Counted from the first letter of the stretch, positions 22,081 through 33,442 are shown. The stretch is DNA of 64,000 bases from Molanna angustata (GCA_963576475.1 OY754981.1:24451411-24515410), one strand, 5' to 3'. Numbers and translations are program-made. The notes: a model not told the origin generated them from the sequence alone.

Positions 22081-22855
22081 TGTTAGACTATTATGCGAAC
22101 TTGTCACCAAGTCATTAATTTTTACATCTTTTTATTGTAATAATGCTCAACAAGATTAATTTTAAGGTTTAGTCAAAATATACACAGCCTAATACAAAAA
22201 AAATAAGAGAAACGCAATTCTATATAGTTATTCAATAACCGTATTATATTTCTTAGTGTACATTCATGAAGACACTATAAGTAAGGCGGAAAATCAAATA
22301 AATAAAAAAATCTTTTTAAATCACTTAGGATAAAATAAAATATTTTATAACAATGTTTAGCACCTTAAATGAATTCTTCAATAAAACGGTGCTCAAACTA
22401 GTGTTCGTGTTATTAGTGTTAATTATCGGGAAAATTGTGATTTAAACACATCGCACTAACTTCTTATTTTACAATTAAATAAATAACAACTATATATTAA
22501 CACAATGATTTCCTTTGCGCATTTCCGAGGATTTATTAATCAAAAAAAATATATTTGATTGATAATACAAGTTTGTGAACTACGATTTTAGCTAATGTTA
22601 TTAATGTAGACAATAAAATATTAAAGGTACAACGTAGACAAATAAAAATTATTAAATAATACAATTAACATAAATAAATATAATAATTTCAATTTTTTTC
22701 GTTAAAACAGTGCAAGTTCATAATTACAAATTAAAATATTTAGAAAAATAAATAAAAACACATGGAAAAAGGAAGACGGGCTTTGGATTTGGGGTTAAAT
22801 CCACATTCAAAAATTGAGATTTTTTCTAATGATGGTTTATTTTTTTTTGATAATA
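22081..22855. other. AT-rich interval, nothing recognised
   Basis: No supportable feature. Confidence 0.35.
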
Positions 22856-22971
22856 CACAAATGAGTATGAATTTTACGAGCCTAAGCGCTTTCGCCGAAC
22901 ACAGCCGGCATCCTCAGAGGCAGTTTGATTTCTGATTTTATTTCTGCTCATTAAATTCATACTCATTTGTG
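22856..22971 (-). ncRNA. Hammerhead-ribozyme-like motif in a long stem
   Basis: On the minus strand, ctgagga (22911-22917), an extra T, a GCCG/CGGC stem and then GAAA (22890-22893) give the order C-T-G-A-N-G-A, stem II, GAAA of a hammerhead core. AGCGCT can act as a minimal stem III with T as the nucleotide before the cut. gcct and aggc, just outside the core, can pair as stem I. Farther out, 18 bp (22856-22873 with 22954-22971) pair perfectly. The extra T before stem II departs from the consensus. Whether it cleaves is unknown. Such ribozymes are known from Penelope-like retroelements and retrozymes. Confidence 0.4.
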
Positions 22972-23050
22972 GAATAAAACGATGTGTTTTTATTAATTTT
23001 TATTTATAAATAAATATCTTAGTGACAACCACGTTTGAGTATATTTATAT

Positions 23051-23090
23051 CAACTAGTTTCGGAGACGTAACCGCTCCTTCGTCCAGGCA
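23051..23090 (-). ncRNA. Second hammerhead-like motif, same strand
   Basis: Minus strand: CTGGACGA, a GGAG/CTCC stem, GAAA, then ACTAGT as a minimal stem III. The core has one inserted G. It lies about 140 bp upstream of the 22856-22971 motif on the same strand, so the two form a tandem pair, as in dimeric arrangements known for such elements. The outer arms AGTAT/ATACT may form stem I. Confidence 0.35.
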
Positions 23091-23099
23091 TACTAAAAT

Positions 23100-24264
23100 T
23101 ACTATTTACGTATGAAACGTGTGCAAAAAACTATGGATCAAAAAGTTGATGGGCGGAGTTTAAATTGTTAGAAGCAGGGGTTGTCAACGGGAAGATATTA
23201 AATAGAGGAATGTTATTCAAATGTAATTGGTTATTAATGACTTTTTTATTCTGGCTTTTTTTATTACTAAGGCCTCCAAATTATCTAATCTCAAACCCTC
23301 TTTATTGATATGTAATATTTTATAACCCGTTTGACTAATGAAGAAACGACATTTATAACTGATGTATAAATTCTTGATTTTTATACGGAATTATGCTTTT
23401 GAAATCAGATTATTTTTCACGTAATTTAATTCTCAGTTTCAGGTAATTTGAAGCATGTGAGGTTCGAGATGTGGTCAGATGGGGGAGACAGCGTCGACGA
23501 TGCTGGTGTCAGCATGTACAGGGGATGAGTCATACGAGCATCCCACATAAAGCTGATGGATCTCAGAAGAACCATCCTGTGGTAGCAAAATGAAGAAGAT
23601 GCTAATTTCTAAACGTAGGGCTGTAATATAAAACTTAATACATACTATTCCAACACATGCAGGAGTATATCGGCAATGACGCAGTGCTATGAGGCATAGA
23701 ATAACTATTTTATCCCTCTCCACTCCCCCCAATTTCTACACATCGTAATCATTTGCATGTATAAAGTTTAAAATTACTTATGGTCTTCGTTGTTTTTTTT
23801 TTTGTATTTAAATTATTAATTTATTTATATAATAAAAAATTGCATACAAACAACACTAGGTAATAAATTACAATAAATATTTGTGGCATTATAAGTAATA
23901 ACGTACTGGGATGTGATGGTGTAGTGTAGACAGTAGGTTTTATATATCTTCTTTCAATTTCTTACATCTAAATTTCAAACTTAATCTACTATTTACATAT
24001 CTTTTAGTAATTATATTTTTATCTTTTAGTAATGTATAATCATGAGGGAACTATTTTGGCGAATATTTAACAATCATTGTTGTCTTTTGTCATTTGAAAA
24101 TTATTGTATGTTTTCCCTTAATTTAAATAAATAAATATTTTCAATACATAAATTTTGAATCTACATACAAAAGATAGTTATATACTTATTAGATGAACAG
24201 GGACTAGTGCATCGGTATAAAATTCAATATCGTGCTTACCTTGTAAGGTTATGTACACTCGCAT
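23100..24264. other. AT-rich interval, nothing recognised
   Basis: A frame at 23475-23732 (minus) has mixed composition but no recognisable motif. Confidence 0.35.
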
Positions 24265-24330
24265 ACCTGTCGCTGGTTACCCCACATTGTGATATACCAC
24301 GTGACGTTATGAATGAATGAATTATGTATA
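24265..24330 (+). mobile_element. RTE-like LINE 3' end
   Basis: ctggttaccccacattgtga, then tataccacgtgacgt and a gaatgaatga tail. Similar to 19611-19662. Confidence 0.5.
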
Positions 24331-24897
24331 CAAAGTATAACAAACTTTTTATGAAAGGATAAAATAAATAAATAGGATGAATTAATTGAAAATAAATAGT
24401 TTGAGAACAATAATTTCAGCACATGTTTTCGATTTATAACTTCTCAATTAATCTAAATGTAGGGCAATCCTTAGATCTAATATTGCTCCAACTTCCTTAA
24501 TAGACCATATGGTTGTTTAGACTGGCAATACATATTCTCATACAATAATCGTATGTACAATATACTTATAGACTTAATCCTAGTAAGTATAAATATTGTC
24601 GATCGTGTAACCTGTGATATATGGGGAAAGTGTTTTAATGGTGATTAGTAAATCATTACTTTATTACTCTAACACGCACATTATTATGTGATACTCACAG
24701 CTTATAAAGTTAAATATAAAGGGTGCGACTAGGATTATCATAAATAAAAAAACTATTTAAAAAAAAAGATAAATCCTTGTACTTGTACATTAGGATGAGC
24801 CGTACAATTTTTTTTTCGAATCCACGTATGACAGGGGTCTTGAGGGGGCACATAAATCTAAACGTCCCAATTTCAAATCAAATTCCTCAAATATGTT

Positions 24898-24901
<4 letters not shown>
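24331..24901. other. AT-rich interval, nothing recognised
   Basis: No supportable feature. Confidence 0.3.
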
Positions 24902-24977
<76 letters not shown>

Positions 24978-24999
24978 CGTTTGTGCGTGCGTGTGTTTG
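24902..24999. repeat. (TG)n microsatellite
   Basis: 36 uninterrupted TG units (24902-24973), then a degenerate tail with gtgcgtgcg words. A length this pure is usually polymorphic and can form Z-DNA. Confidence 0.97.
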
Positions 25000-25034
25000 A
25001 AATTAGGTTTTTTTTAATCAATTTCTTTTTACCG

Positions 25035-25108
25035 TTTTAGGACGATCGATTCGGCTAACTTGGACAGTTGATAACGGCCTAGTCAGCCGAAACGATTATC
25101 CTGTAAAA
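25035..25108 (+). ncRNA. Hammerhead-like motif with extended stem
   Basis: ttgataa, then CGGC/GCCG arms (25075-25078 with 25086-25089), then AAACGA. Outer arms ttttaggacgatcg (25035-25048) and cgattatcctgtaaaa (25093-25108) pair with two differences and a small bulge. The first base and the second G of the core differ from the hammerhead consensus, so self-cleavage is unlikely even if the ancestor had it. It is homologous to the motif at 39346-39380. Confidence 0.35.
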
Positions 25109-25214
25109 GCAAAATTAATATTTGTGGAACAAATATACAGATTTTAGTTCGTCGTCGATGGGTATATTTGTTATACAATGCTTAGAGCATTTATTTTCAT
25201 CACAAGTAAGATGA

Positions 25215-25404
25215 TAATAAATTAGGTGGATTGGCTACATAGAAAGAATGAGTATAAGTCTGATAAAAGAGGAACGAAGAGTAGAGGTCAACCATGAAAA
25301 AGTTTGGCACGATCACATTAAGTGGGATTTTGAAGGATGGAAATGTTAAAATTAAGAATAATAGGAGAGCGTGTATGAGACGATGCATGTACGTGAATGG
25401 AGCG
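25215..25404 (+). pseudogene. Degraded RTE-like LINE fragment
   Basis: Words match the 12207-12683 copy: IGYIERMS (WFGHVERMN), then a KVWHDHI-like block from agtttggcacgatcacat, and RRACMRRCM from aggagagcgtgtatgagacg. Frames shift. It abuts the LINE-B tail on the opposite strand. Confidence 0.6.
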
Positions 25405-26175
25405 AGAAATATATTTATTTTATTTATTTAACTTTTTGTACATAATATAAACAATTATAATGCACACTAGCGGGCATATTGCCATTAGGTAATTTCTTCA
25501 AACCAACCAAATTATGGAGTGACAGAATTATACATGTACATCAATAAAAAAAATGAAAGCTACAAAAGAACAAATAAAATATATCGAATATTTTTATTAT
25601 TGCATATGCGCAAATTTTGGATTTTTTTCCCTGTCGGGAGTCAAAGGTATTTTTTAACAGATTTTTAATTATCTCAATAGAGACGAAGTTGGAATATATA
25701 CTGTAGGAGAACCGGGAAATCAAGGCACCTACAGGGCTTACGACCTGTCATCGGCTGGTTTACGTGATCACTTAAATAAAATATACATAACACCAAGATA
25801 AATAAAAATAAAAACATCATAGCAACAAAAAAAGGGATTGGGAAGGAATAAGAAGAGGAAATCGAGATCGGGTGTTTAGGGATAAATATTACGTAGCAAA
25901 GGGAAGGAAGGAAAAGGAGAGGGATCAGGTATTATTGGAGAGATATCCCTGCTTTAGTCTTCTCTTGAAAATGGAAAACGAGTTTGACGAAGTTATATCA
26001 GGACTCAAATTATTCCAGAGTCTTGCTGAACGCACTTCAAAGGAAGAGCTGAAAAATTCAGTGTTGTGAATGGGGATAGTTAATGTAGTACGTTCAGCAG
26101 ATCGAAGCGATAGGCCGTGATTAGATAAATAGGTGAATTATATGTGAACAAAGAGATCTCTCTGCATACACCAAA
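25405..26175 (-). pseudogene. LINE-B 3' part, disrupted
   Basis: Minus-strand translation from 26170 gives GLSLRSAERTTLTIPIHNTE, then FEVRSARLWNNLSPDI and FSIFKRRLKQGYLSNNT before a stop: the typical C-terminal end (ARLWNNLP, FKRRLK) of CR1/Jockey-like ORF2. A 3' UTR runs to a tail with the hairpin region at 25455-25495 and an AATAAATA end. The copy at 62651-63180 is the same without interruption; this one has a 190-bp insertion at 25584-25773 in the UTR. Confidence 0.8.
25584..25773 (+). mobile_element. Insertion of repeat P with 12-bp target duplication
   Basis: aaataaaatata occurs at 25572-25583 and 25774-25785, and the LINE-B sequence continues across, so this is an insertion. Its last 125 bp match 41310-41435 almost exactly, including the 3' end gtttacgtgatcact. 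A reading frame is open there: IFNYLNRDEVGI, then GEPGNQGTYRAYDLSSAGL. A diverged relative is on the minus strand at 35500-35625. The protein family is not recognised. Confidence 0.7.
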
Positions 26176-27065
26176 TAGGGAAATGATGTGAAGTTATGGA
26201 CAATGCCCTAAGAGGGAGGTGTAGGTACAGTATCAATGTCATCAACATTGACAAAATAAAAACATAACTAATTGAAAATTGGTTTTATTTATCTCTTAAA
26301 CACTTTTTATTGGTTTTCGTCCTTATCGCGGTTAGAAGGTGAAACGATCGTTCTATTGCAAAATAATCGTAGGATATTAAATAGTTTTATTTCACAAATA
26401 TAATTGAAGAGTTTAAAAATGTTTTTACCTTTTCAGATGAAAATGTTCTTACAAGGCGAAACGATTGGGCTTTCAAAAAATGAAAAACATTTTTTTTCAA
26501 GTTATCGCTTTTATACTTAACTTTTCGAGTTCAATCGACGATACACCCTGTACATTGGCAAAACGATGAAGTTCGTTTTCATACAATTTGCAACAAGTAT
26601 GGTATTAATGTAATTTATAGGTGATTCATAGATTGAATCATGGTGCATCTGAGAATGTTGGATGTAAAGGAAATACCCATATTAAGATACAATAATTAAA
26701 CTTATGTCTAAGTAAGAAGGTGCTTAACTTAAATACAATGTTATTGGAAATTAATATACTTCAGGGATTCGAGTATATTAGAGAAAGGGAATATTGCACC
26801 TTCCTGGTGGCGAACTTCTTTCTTCGTAACGGCAGGTCTTCTGGGAAGGCACCCACTCTCACCTCTATATCACAACACTATAATGTTGGTATAAAAATAC
26901 CACTTCCAAATAAGGTTTGGGTATTATATATGCGCACGGCGCTGCGGCGCGTAGTTTTAGTTATACTCACCCTTGACGATCAAAAAATAAATAAATAAAG
27001 AGACTATAATTTAAGGAAAATAATTTGAGAATTTTCATCGTCGAGGGAGAATATATACTAACTTC
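26176..27065. other. Interval with unrecognised 92-codon frame
   Basis: The frame 26720-26998 contains a GC-rich patch (gcgcacggcgctgcggcgcg) and ends in an AATA tail, which might be a mobile-element end. Words like ggcgaaacgattggg near 26456 recall the hammerhead-like motif but lack a clear partner core. Confidence 0.3.
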
Positions 27066-27130
27066 TTCTTCTTCTTTCCCCTAAGCGCTTTTGTCCCGTT
27101 TCTATCGGGGTACGCTTTAACTTTGTACGG
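27066..27130 (-). mobile_element. SINE S4 body fragment
   Basis: The gcgcttttgtcccgtttcta word followed by tcggggtacgctt repeats that of the S4 copy near 2470-2500, with a CTT-rich run at the left. Confidence 0.6.
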
Positions 27131-28246
27131 AGAATATATACTAACAAAGCAGAAAAAAACAAATTTGTCATCTGTGCAACTCACGCGTTTTCTGTCGGAA
27201 ACTATACGAAATTTAAGCAAAAACAATAAATCGTCGTAGCATATCAAAAACAAGTCATGTGACAACATTGTGAAAACACCAATTGGTTCTGACAAAAAAA
27301 TATAGGTAGTGTGTAAATATTATCAAACAACATTTTATTTTATGCCAAATATTCAAGATTAGGTAGTTATTTTATACCCAAGCAAAAAATGTAACTTACA
27401 TAATTAGAATTTTTTTATCAATTTTCTTCTAATTTAAATATCATCACATGACAAGATTTGAATATTTAACAACCTAATATATAAAAAAAATATTGTTCCT
27501 ACAAAAGATCTCAACGCATAGATAGACAAGGTTTCAAAAGTAACTGTTGAACGTTTTAAATACGTATCTATTTTATCACAAATTACTTTGTCCAAATGTA
27601 TAGTCAAATACTATTTTTTTGAAGTCCGGGCAAGGAGTGATAAAATAGTCATAAATTTTCTAGTTGGATAACTCTTCAAACTGACACGATATACTATACA
27701 AACAATAAAATTGATTGGGTAGCGACAATAAACTGTTGATTGGGTTCCTACATTCCATGTGACTGAATCCAGTTAATCAACTGCAGACGACATGTCCTCT
27801 TCAATCAAAGCGCTGGGGACCTTACACGTTGATAGGACCTCCCAGAAGGACAGAGGATTAACTCATAAAATGACACGTACCATGTTCTGAGAGTGATTAG
27901 TTAGAGGCCAGAGATATCAGACGAAAATGCCTCCAATAACTAATTTTGAAATATTTAAGATTTTGTGCATAGGATTTGTGGAAACGAACGATATTCATTC
28001 TGTATCCGTCAATTGTTTTCTTTCTTTACTGTGATCAGTCTTTATATTGAAATCGTATTTTTATTTCCATTTGCTTCGCGTTTCTTCAGAAAAGGAACAC
28101 CTTTTACTGAAACGAATTTATTATTGGTATGCAATAAACCAAATTACTCATGCAGGTGTCATTTTAGTTAGTTATTAATTATTTTCTAACAGTGAGATTT
28201 TTTATTTCACTATATACAAACGCAAATACGCCAAATTATTGAATAT
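27131..28246. other. AT-rich interval, nothing recognised
   Basis: 27770-27900 is less AT-rich, with no recognisable coding content. Confidence 0.3.
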
Positions 28247-28800
28247 GGTAGTCGCCCCAGAAGTGGCGCCCCTTGATAACTACTGAATACCCTCGATGCT
28301 GCACAAAGGCGTGCTGTACATCTGATTGACGACCCATCATTGACTGTTGGTTTGCACACACTCGATCACAGACGCAAGGCTGGTTTTCCAAGTTTTTCCT
28401 TTAGATACTACCACGGGAGATGCTCAGAACAACTTGCATTCCCGGTCCTTCTTCCACCCATTCACAATAGTCACTCGTTTTCACTCATATCTCAACACAC
28501 GTTAACAGTTAACTAGCAATAATAATATACACGAATCAGTCGCTTCTCGTACTCGTTTATTAACACAGAAGCTCGGCTGTGGAACGATCTTCCGAATTCA
28601 GTTTCCACCTTCTTAAAACCCGAATGAATATTTTCCTGAGCAGATTGCAAATTCTCCCCAACGCTACGTAGTGCGCTTCTTCTGAAGACTATAATGGACC
28701 CAAATCCTAATAGCTGGTGTCCCGCAATAAACCAGGTTAAAAAAGTAATATTTTTTACTAGCACCAACGCCCCGCCGTTGGCCAATTACCGTAAGAAACT
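28247..28800 (+). pseudogene. LINE-D ORF2 C-terminal region, frameshifted
   Basis: Translation in changing frames gives AVHLIDDPSLTVGLHTLDHR (the 'QRRA.R.I.DP.LT..L..L.HRR' block), a YHGRCSEQL-like word near 28415, and RLWNDLPNSVSTF near 28575. These blocks, in this order, form the post-RT region of a LINE common in moths and butterflies. Stops and shifts separate them. A near-identical 55-bp copy of the first block lies on the minus strand at 58812-58870. Confidence 0.75.
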
Positions 28801-29023
28801 CTTGGTTATTTGACAAATAAATAAATATTTATAGGACATGTTTTTTAATCTATACTGGTTAAGACATCGCAAAAAGAGGACATACAGTAGGGAAGGGAGG
28901 ACAACTTATAGAAAGGGAGGACATGTCCTCCTTTAGGATACCATCTGGCAGCTCTAGGTATAGCAGACCATACTTATTGATGAAGAATATGATATGACAA
29001 AATATGACACAAGTATGTTAAGG

Positions 29024-29245
29024 TTTTCGTTGAAATGGTGACCAATAATTATTTAGTTTAAATTTTGGCCAATAATTATTTCGTTTGAATTCTGGCCAAT
29101 AATTATTTTTTAAATTTTGGCCAATTATTATTTCGTTGAAATGTTGGCCAATAATTATTTCGTTTAAATTTTGGCCAATAATTATTTCGTTGAAATGTTG
29201 ACCAATAATTATTTCGTTTAAATTTTGGCCAATAATTAGCAACAC
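29024..29245. repeat. Minisatellite, 27-bp unit
   Basis: About 7.7 units of ggccaataattatttcgttt plus seven more bases. Two unit variants, one with gaaatgtt and one with aaatttt, alternate in part, which suggests expansion of a dimer. As 27 is divisible by three, one minus-strand frame stays open with a nine-residue period; I regard it as a by-product. Confidence 0.9.
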
Positions 29246-31370
29246 TTCGGGTGACGATATCGGTCCATGGCATAGGTTTGTAGCATTATGCAATGAACCA
29301 TGCTACAGATATTTTCGATTTTTTTGTAAAATATTAAATTTTCCGCATGCATGGGAAATTTAACACTTATCGTTACGTAACTCTCAGTTGTCACTTGTCA
29401 ATCCATTTCACACAATTCAATTCACATCACAAACTCAACTCTCGTGCAGCCTTACATTCATTCGCTGTCGGTTGATTGGTCGCCACCTTCGACCTTCTGA
29501 TGGACGTTTCGTCACATCCGTCAATCGTCGATTCACGGCGTCAATCGACCAATCGACAATGTGTTTACAGAGAGAGGCAACCAATCGGAATGCCTCAGTA
29601 CAATTTTACGGCAAATCTGAGAAAATTTGATACGTTTAAAAATAAAATTGAGATTGAATCCATTGTGTGGTTATGCGGATTCGTGAATGAAGGCAATCGA
29701 TGAATAGAAGTAGGTAAAAAATAAAGTCTTTGAAAGAAGTATAACCATTATTATGATGTTCCATCCTGAATAGATTCTATTGAAGAGATCAATGGACAAA
29801 TCAAAAAACACAATGTATTGTACAATATGTCTGATTTGTAAGAAATCTTGTGGGAAAAGGTCATTAAACGATGGACGTTGAAGCAATGAATTGTAATTTC
29901 AGATCATTCAAAAAATTCCTATATTAATATTTTCACACTGAGAAAAAGACTAAACACAATAGTTTCGTTTAAAAAATCCGACGGGACAGATATATTATGT
30001 TTTATAAAACATTCTGGTGTTTAAACCAATATTTTTTTCAGTGCGAATTGCCAAGAAAAACTTCTTTTTTATTCATTGCAATTTAAGAACCTATACAATT
30101 ATATTCTCGAAAGCCGAAAACAAACAATGTACAAAACTTTTCGGGGCTTCTTAACTTCATCCGCAAAATGAACAGAAAAAAAGTACATACAGTAAATTTG
30201 TAAAGATTTGATTGCTAGTTTTTGATGGTTTGATAACAGGAGATCATGTCTTACTAATGTCCCATGGACCACGACAGCTATAGTGGCTAAATGTTCGTGA
30301 TCGATTCATAAAAGATGCAAATTGATGGAAAATCAAGATTAATCTGACGAATCAATTATAAGATTTTAAAAAATACGTGAGTGTGGGAAGAACTTTATTT
30401 GGTTGGAGAAGGAATAGTGCAATATTAAACTCGAAAATCAAACTTTGAAGCAACGCAATAAAATAACAAAAAGATTTCCAGGATTTTTTTTTATAAAAAC
30501 ACAATGATAAGCAGAAAGGAGGGAATCGACGGACGCAAATTGAATTTTGTTTTAGAATAATTTGATAAATATATTTTTTAAATATATGCACAAATTGAGA
30601 TGACGTAACACCATCACTTGAAATATCCAATTTTCTAGAATGTACATAGTAAGTACGTACATATAAGAGCAATAAACTTCAGAGGCGCAAATGGTCTACC
30701 TTCCTCCTTCAATAGTCATGCTGTCTTCTCTTGATATGCCTAAATCAACTTAGCTGCTTTTACTCTAACTTCTTGTGTTTCTACAGGAATTCAGTTCTGG
30801 TCCTGGTACGAGGATGTCCAATGTCCATATTACTTTCCTTCCCTTTTGTGTTCTTCACTGTGGTTAGGCAAGCTTTCGGCATTCATTTTTTCTACGCAGT
30901 TTCTCTAGAAGCGCCATCTTTTCGTCTGATTTGGATATCGCAGGTCCAGCGAAGCTCAGTTCACTAAATTAAACGATTTGTTTTTTGTAAAATGCCCGCG
31001 AACTAATTTCATAAAAAATACATTCATAAATCGTACAACAATTAACTACAACAAATTAAATAATTCGCACTACCCTGGACATTTTTCATGATAGCATTTG
31101 TAAATTTAGATCCCGGGCGAGGCTGTTGTTGGTGTAATTGATAAAGGCGTAATTTGTAAAAATCTTCGAAGTTATTCCAATCACCCTATTCCCTCTCCCT
31201 TCCTGTTAGATTGAAGTTTGGTAATGTATATAAAAAAATATGAAGGTATGTAAGGGTTTGTATTACCAAGCTACAAGCTATTTGATAGTATAAACGCATT
31301 TGGCAACTTAACTTGTTTTTAACTAGAATTATGAAAAAATAAATTATATAATTTTACGTCCATTTTTTTT
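29246..31370. other. Gene-poor interval
   Basis: 29360-29700 is less AT-rich, with overlapping frames of about 75-80 codons, and 30670-30970 has a frame with hydrophobic content. I recognise neither. Nothing else is supportable. Confidence 0.3.
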
Positions 31371-31412
31371 CTCAAACGCGACTTTTACTCACCGGTATCG
31401 CTCAGCATTATG
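31371..31412. repeat. Single arm related to the 34347 hairpin
   Basis: aaacgcgacttttactcacc followed by ggtatcgctc matches one arm of the hairpin at 34347-34422. Confidence 0.45.
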
Positions 31413-31924
31413 AACCAAGACCTTCTATATATATATGTGATTCAAAACGAGGACACGAATAATAGAAAAGAAAGGGTTATTATAAGAAAAATACAATACC
31501 CAAAATAGATTAATTTAAAGTAGGTAGAATAAATTATAAATGAAGTAAAGAATGAATACATAAATATTGTATTGAAAGGACAACAATAATGGCCATGCAA
31601 CAGAAAAACCCGACATTAACTGTTCTTAGGGTAATAATAGTGGAGAAATTTTAAACTATATTTGTGCGTTAATCATTTCATTTCTGCAGGGCTACTCATG
31701 AAGTTGATATCAGTAAAATTAAGATCAGCTTCAGATTTTAGAAATCTTTGAGGCTAAATTAATAGAATGCTAATAATAATTTTTACAACAATTAATTACT
31801 ATTTCATACTAAACGTTGATATCAACAAATTTCCGTGATTAAATGTAGAGAAAGATTAAGATTGAATTATAATCGAGTACTTATTTATTCATTTTTCAGA
31901 TTAAGGCAAGCAAAGAATGTATTA

Positions 31925-32597
31925 AGGGGGGGGACTGCTGCCAACGTACCTATTTTTCAATTTGATATACCATCATTATTTATAATCAAATCGTTTTTAA
32001 AAAAATAATTTAGATAGTTTGGGTATTAATAAAGAAAAATATACCTTGACTTTTTGATAATGTTCTGTATAAATTCTTGTATAAAAATAATGACATAACC
32101 AGATTTTCAACGTTTATCTTATATTTTTAATAAACTATAAGACGTAGTTCAATGTATTTTTTTTAATTAAAGAAGACATAAATATGATGTGACGTTGCAT
32201 TAATGCTTCAGGTTTAGTAAATAAACTTAAAATACATTTATTTTCCATTCAGCGCCATTGCGAAATAAAAGTTTTTTTTGGTATATTTACTTAACCTGAT
32301 GCATTAATGCAACGTCACATCATATTTTTCCAGATATTTTGTTCTTCTTAAATTTATAAAAAAATATATTGCTCTATACTTTATAGTTTTTTTGAAAATT
32401 AAGATAAATGTCAAAAATCGGGGTATACTTATTATTTTCCTACAAGAATATATACAGAACATAATTAAAAAGTTAAGGTATATTTTTCTTTATTAATATC
32501 CAAACTAACTAGGTTATTTTTTTCAAAATGATTCGTTTTGTAGTAATGATGCAATTTCAAATTGAAAAAAAAAGGTACGTTGGCAGCAGTCGCCCTC
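31925..32597 (+). mobile_element. Fold-back MITE family F, copy A
   Basis: TTA occurs at 31922-31924 and 32598-32600. The ends aggggggggactgctgcc and ggcagcagtcgccctc are inverted repeats, and pairing continues along most of both halves, down to an inner palindrome with atgatgtgacgttgcattaa. The 673-bp element is related over its full length to 44566-45243 in the opposite orientation. A TTA duplication fits the PIF/Harbinger group. No transposase is present. Confidence 0.88.
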
Positions 32598-32869
32598 TTA
32601 CGAACATGCCATGAGTAGCCCCCCTGGTTTATGTTTCGTCACATAAATGTATATATCTGTATTTCCAGAAAAAAAATATATGAATCTCATAGGAGTTTCT
32701 ACGTAAAATTTTAAGTCTATATATTACAAAAAACTCTTTATTCTGTATAGTAATATTCGTGACTGGCAAAGTAAGTGAGGTTGTGAGTCTGTGTCGCGCC
32801 ATAGAGAATGTTACATATCGACCATTAAAAATTCTTAAAAGCGAGATAATTTACCAATAACGAGGCCCC

Positions 32870-33308
32870 ATAAAGGAATGTATAAAGATTTGTTATGGGA
32901 ACATGGTCAAAGATTGCCGCCTGCTCTCTTTCAAGACATCATCGGCGCGGAAGTATCTATCAGAAATTCCCTAACATGTGACACACGAGTATCGACATTC
33001 TTCACTGGTCTATCTACCGTGAAATATCCAATACAATTTGTAGGCGTTGATAGGAAACTGATGCTGTTATTTCTTAAATGAAAACACGTTCACATTTACA
33101 AATATTTCGGTATATTTGTCCAATAAACAGTATATATGACGAACAATATAGGTCTCAGATGGGATCCTTGTGTGTTAATATGACTGCAACTATTGATGTA
33201 CCTACTCTAGATCTAGACGTTACTTATAACCAAAATAAAGATAGACTATTTTCGAGACATAAAGCAGCAAAATGGCTATTTCAAATAAATACAATTAACT
33301 TTGTTTAA
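32870..33308 (+). other. Coding-like segment, not recognised
   Basis: Two frames follow each other: 32878-33081 (67 codons, MYKDLLWEHGQRLPPALFQD) and 33078-33308 (76 codons, with GSLCVNMTATIDVPTLDLDV). They overlap by four bases, so a single frameshift would join them. The amino-acid mix is balanced (W, G, P, Q, D present), unlike chance frames here. I do not recognise a family. The hammerhead-like motif at 33399 lies just downstream, so this could be the end of a retroelement ORF. Confidence 0.35.
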
Positions 33309-33398
33309 ATAACAAATGTTCTTTTTTGTTAAAATAACAAAGGTAAATATTGATATAATTTTTTCGCTTCTTTCGAATAAACCGCTTCTGCTTATGAT

Positions 33399-33442
33399 CC
33401 ACCCTGAAGAAGAAGCTGTCGGATCCAAACCGGTCATATGGA
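33399..33442 (+). ncRNA. Hammerhead-like motif, degenerate
   Basis: CTGAAGA (33404-33410) matches the CTGANGA core. Downstream, CAAACCGGTC keeps AA, an ACCGGT minimal stem III and a C at the cut position, but the G of GAAA is changed to C. CCA and TGG can pair outside. An inverted repeat tctattttattca/tgaataaaataga follows at 33446-33490. Confidence 0.3.

Noticed and set aside
24902..24999. TG tract as a regulatory element
   Set aside because: No gene nearby that it could regulate; kept as a microsatellite only.
26300..26580. Three GAAACGAT-like words that recall the hammerhead-like motif
   Set aside because: No matching CTGANGA core or paired arms at proper distance.
29018..29293. 91-codon frame with NEIIIGQ repeats
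   Set aside because: Direct translation of the 27-bp minisatellite.
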